A stretch of DNA of 6,523 nucleotides from NCBI GenBank assembly GCA_016180765.1, contig JACPAP010000295.1:1-6523 (forward strand), read 5' to 3'. This stretch comes from Gemmatimonadota bacterium. Its GTDB lineage: Bacteria > Gemmatimonadota > Gemmatimonadetes > Gemmatimonadales > GWC2-71-9. Within the stretch, counting starts at the first letter, position 1; every line of letters starts with the position of its first letter. Shown piece after piece: positions 5,564 to 6,523 of the stretch. The notes under the pieces are model-generated. The model had not been told where the DNA came from, searched no databases, and worked only from the letters and a program-made list of their open reading frames with translations. The position numbers and the translations under genes were made by a program.

Positions 5564-6517
5564 GTTCTCCTGATCCTTCTGGGAGTCGTGGGGTGTGGCG
5601 GGGGCTCCGCCGACGCGGTCGCGCGGGTCAACCAGCGGCGCCTGTCCCGAGACCGGCTGGCCGAACTCATGATTCTCGCCCAGCCCGTGCCACTGACGAC
5701 CGAGGTCGCCTACGAGCTGGCCAGTCACTGGGTAACACTGACCGCCTTCGCCCAACGAGTGGCCGCCGGCGACTCGATGCTCGACAGCACCACCATCCTG
5801 GACCTGATGACGCACCGCGTCCGGTGGGAACTGGTCGAGGAGTGGCGCCGGCGCCTGGTGGCGCGAGCCCGCCCGCCTGAGGTCGCTGGCTTCGACTCGG
5901 CCTACGCGCGGGAATTGCTGCGCGAGAAGGGGGCGCGGCTGGCTCAGGACGCGACCAGCATGCTTCGCGAGATCGCTACCGACCCGTGGCGTTCGCGGGA
6001 CTCCTCCCGGACCCTGGCGACTTTCGCGGGAGGGGCGATTACGGTCGGGCAACTGCAACGCTACGTCCAATACCTCTTTCCCGCGATGCGTCAGGAGATG
6101 CGCGCGGCACCCGATGAGCGCATTACGGAATTCCTTTGGGGCTTCGTACTCCGGGAGCTGCTGGTCTCGCAGGCCGATAGTGCCGGAGTTCGTTTGAGCG
6201 AAGCGAGGTATCGCGAGATCCAGGCCGAGTGCCGCCAGGCGGTGCACTCGATCTGGAGCCGCACCGGTCTCGATCCAGCGTCGCTCGCCGCGGCCGGAGC
6301 GACCGTGGCGGAACGAGAGCACGCAGCCTCGCGCCGGGTGGAGGAGTATCTCGAAGCCGCCGCGGCGCGCAGGGTCCCTCTGGAGCCGGTGCCCGCGTTC
6401 CTCGCCGTCCCCCTCTTGCGCGAGGCAAGGTGGGAAATCACCGGGGATCGGATGGGCGGCGTGGTAGAGCAGGCGCGCCGGCTGATCGCCGCGACCGAAG
6501 CCAGGCCGACGCCTTGA
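5549..6517 (+). CDS. SurA/PpiC-like periplasmic foldase lipoprotein without a visible rotamase domain
   Basis: 322 residues from the ATG at 5549. A TTG at 5540 is also in frame, but the ATG gives a tidy lipoprotein signal: charged MPKH, hydrophobic 5-14, lipobox VVGC with the lipidated cysteine at 16. No Shine-Dalgarno is evident. Residues 22-105 (VARVNQRRLSRDRLAELM, SHWVTLTAFAQRVAAGDSMLDS) resemble the SurA-like N-terminal domain of Gemmatimonadota proteins annotated as peptidylprolyl isomerases (compare their WVDYxLFAQRxAAGDSLLD). Residues about 107-322 (RPPEVAGFDSAY, ATSMLREIATDP, TLATFAGGAITVGQLQRYV, FLWGFVLRELLVSQADSAGV) resemble the portion that follows the parvulin domain in those proteins. 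No HILL, GGDLG or FGxHII parvulin motif is present, so the catalytic domain seems absent and the product would be a chaperone-like lipoprotein at most. It is transcribed divergently from the SusC gene, 93 bp apart. Function is inferred; the family resemblance is from memory. Confidence 0.7.
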   Translation: MPKHAVLLILLGVVGCGGGSADAVARVNQRRLSRDRLAELMILAQPVPLTTEVAYELASHWVTLTAFAQRVAAGDSMLDSTTILDLMTHRVRWELVEEWRRRLVARARPPEVAGFDSAYARELLREKGARLAQDATSMLREIATDPWRSRDSSRTLATFAGGAITVGQLQRYVQYLFPAMRQEMRAAPDERITEFLWGFVLRELLVSQADSAGVRLSEARYREIQAECRQAVHSIWSRTGLDPASLAAAGATVAEREHAASRRVEEYLEAAAARRVPLEPVPAFLAVPLLREARWEITGDRMGGVVEQARRLIAATEARPTP

Positions 6518-6523
6518 GGTATC

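Noticed and set aside
5456..6322. N-terminal extension of the SusC frame by 289 codons on the minus strand.
   Set aside because: The extension lies opposite the lipoprotein gene and has no family resemblance; the signal peptide and GGAGG place the start at 5455.

Overview
The window looks like chromosome of a member of the Gemmatimonadota, or a close relative in the FCB group. It carries a SusC/SusD-type outer-membrane uptake pair whose sequence style, together with an S9 peptidase and a SurA/PpiC-like lipoprotein, I recognise as typical of that phylum. The organism call is an inference from protein style and high GC, not from a marker gene.

Layout, right to left along the minus strand: a TonB-dependent SusC/RagA receptor (5455-2612), a SusD/RagB lipoprotein (2532-1243), a 204-bp spacer packed with perfect inverted repeats, and the 5' quarter of a secreted prolyl-oligopeptidase-type peptidase (1038 to about 487). 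Near position 487 this stops abruptly and becomes the 3' three quarters of cobU (cobinamide kinase/guanylyltransferase, to 80). That is followed by the overlapping start of cobT (102-1, running off the window). On the plus strand, divergent from susC, lies a periplasmic lipoprotein (5549-6517) related to SurA/PpiC-type foldases, in which I see no rotamase domain.

How the genes fit together: SusC and SusD should form a lidded outer-membrane transporter. A secreted S9 peptidase behind such a pair suggests peptide scavenging. A foldase-like lipoprotein next to an outer-membrane barrel gene fits a helper for outer-membrane protein folding, but this is only positional inference. cobU and cobT belong to cobalamin lower-ligand assembly and have no evident link to the uptake locus. 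GC falls from 55 of 80 bases (541-620) to 41 of 80 (361-440) across the join, so the left 480 bp may have a different origin: a genomic deletion, a transfer, or an assembly chimera.

The most noteworthy points are the peptidase/cobU join, the hairpin-rich spacer with an exact 18-bp inverted repeat, the apparently rotamase-less foldase, an apparent internal loss near the SusC C-terminus, and a 7-bp-arm palindrome over the lipoprotein start codon. I do not see a convincing undescribed multi-gene system. No tRNA, rRNA, CRISPR array, transposase or riboswitch was recognised.
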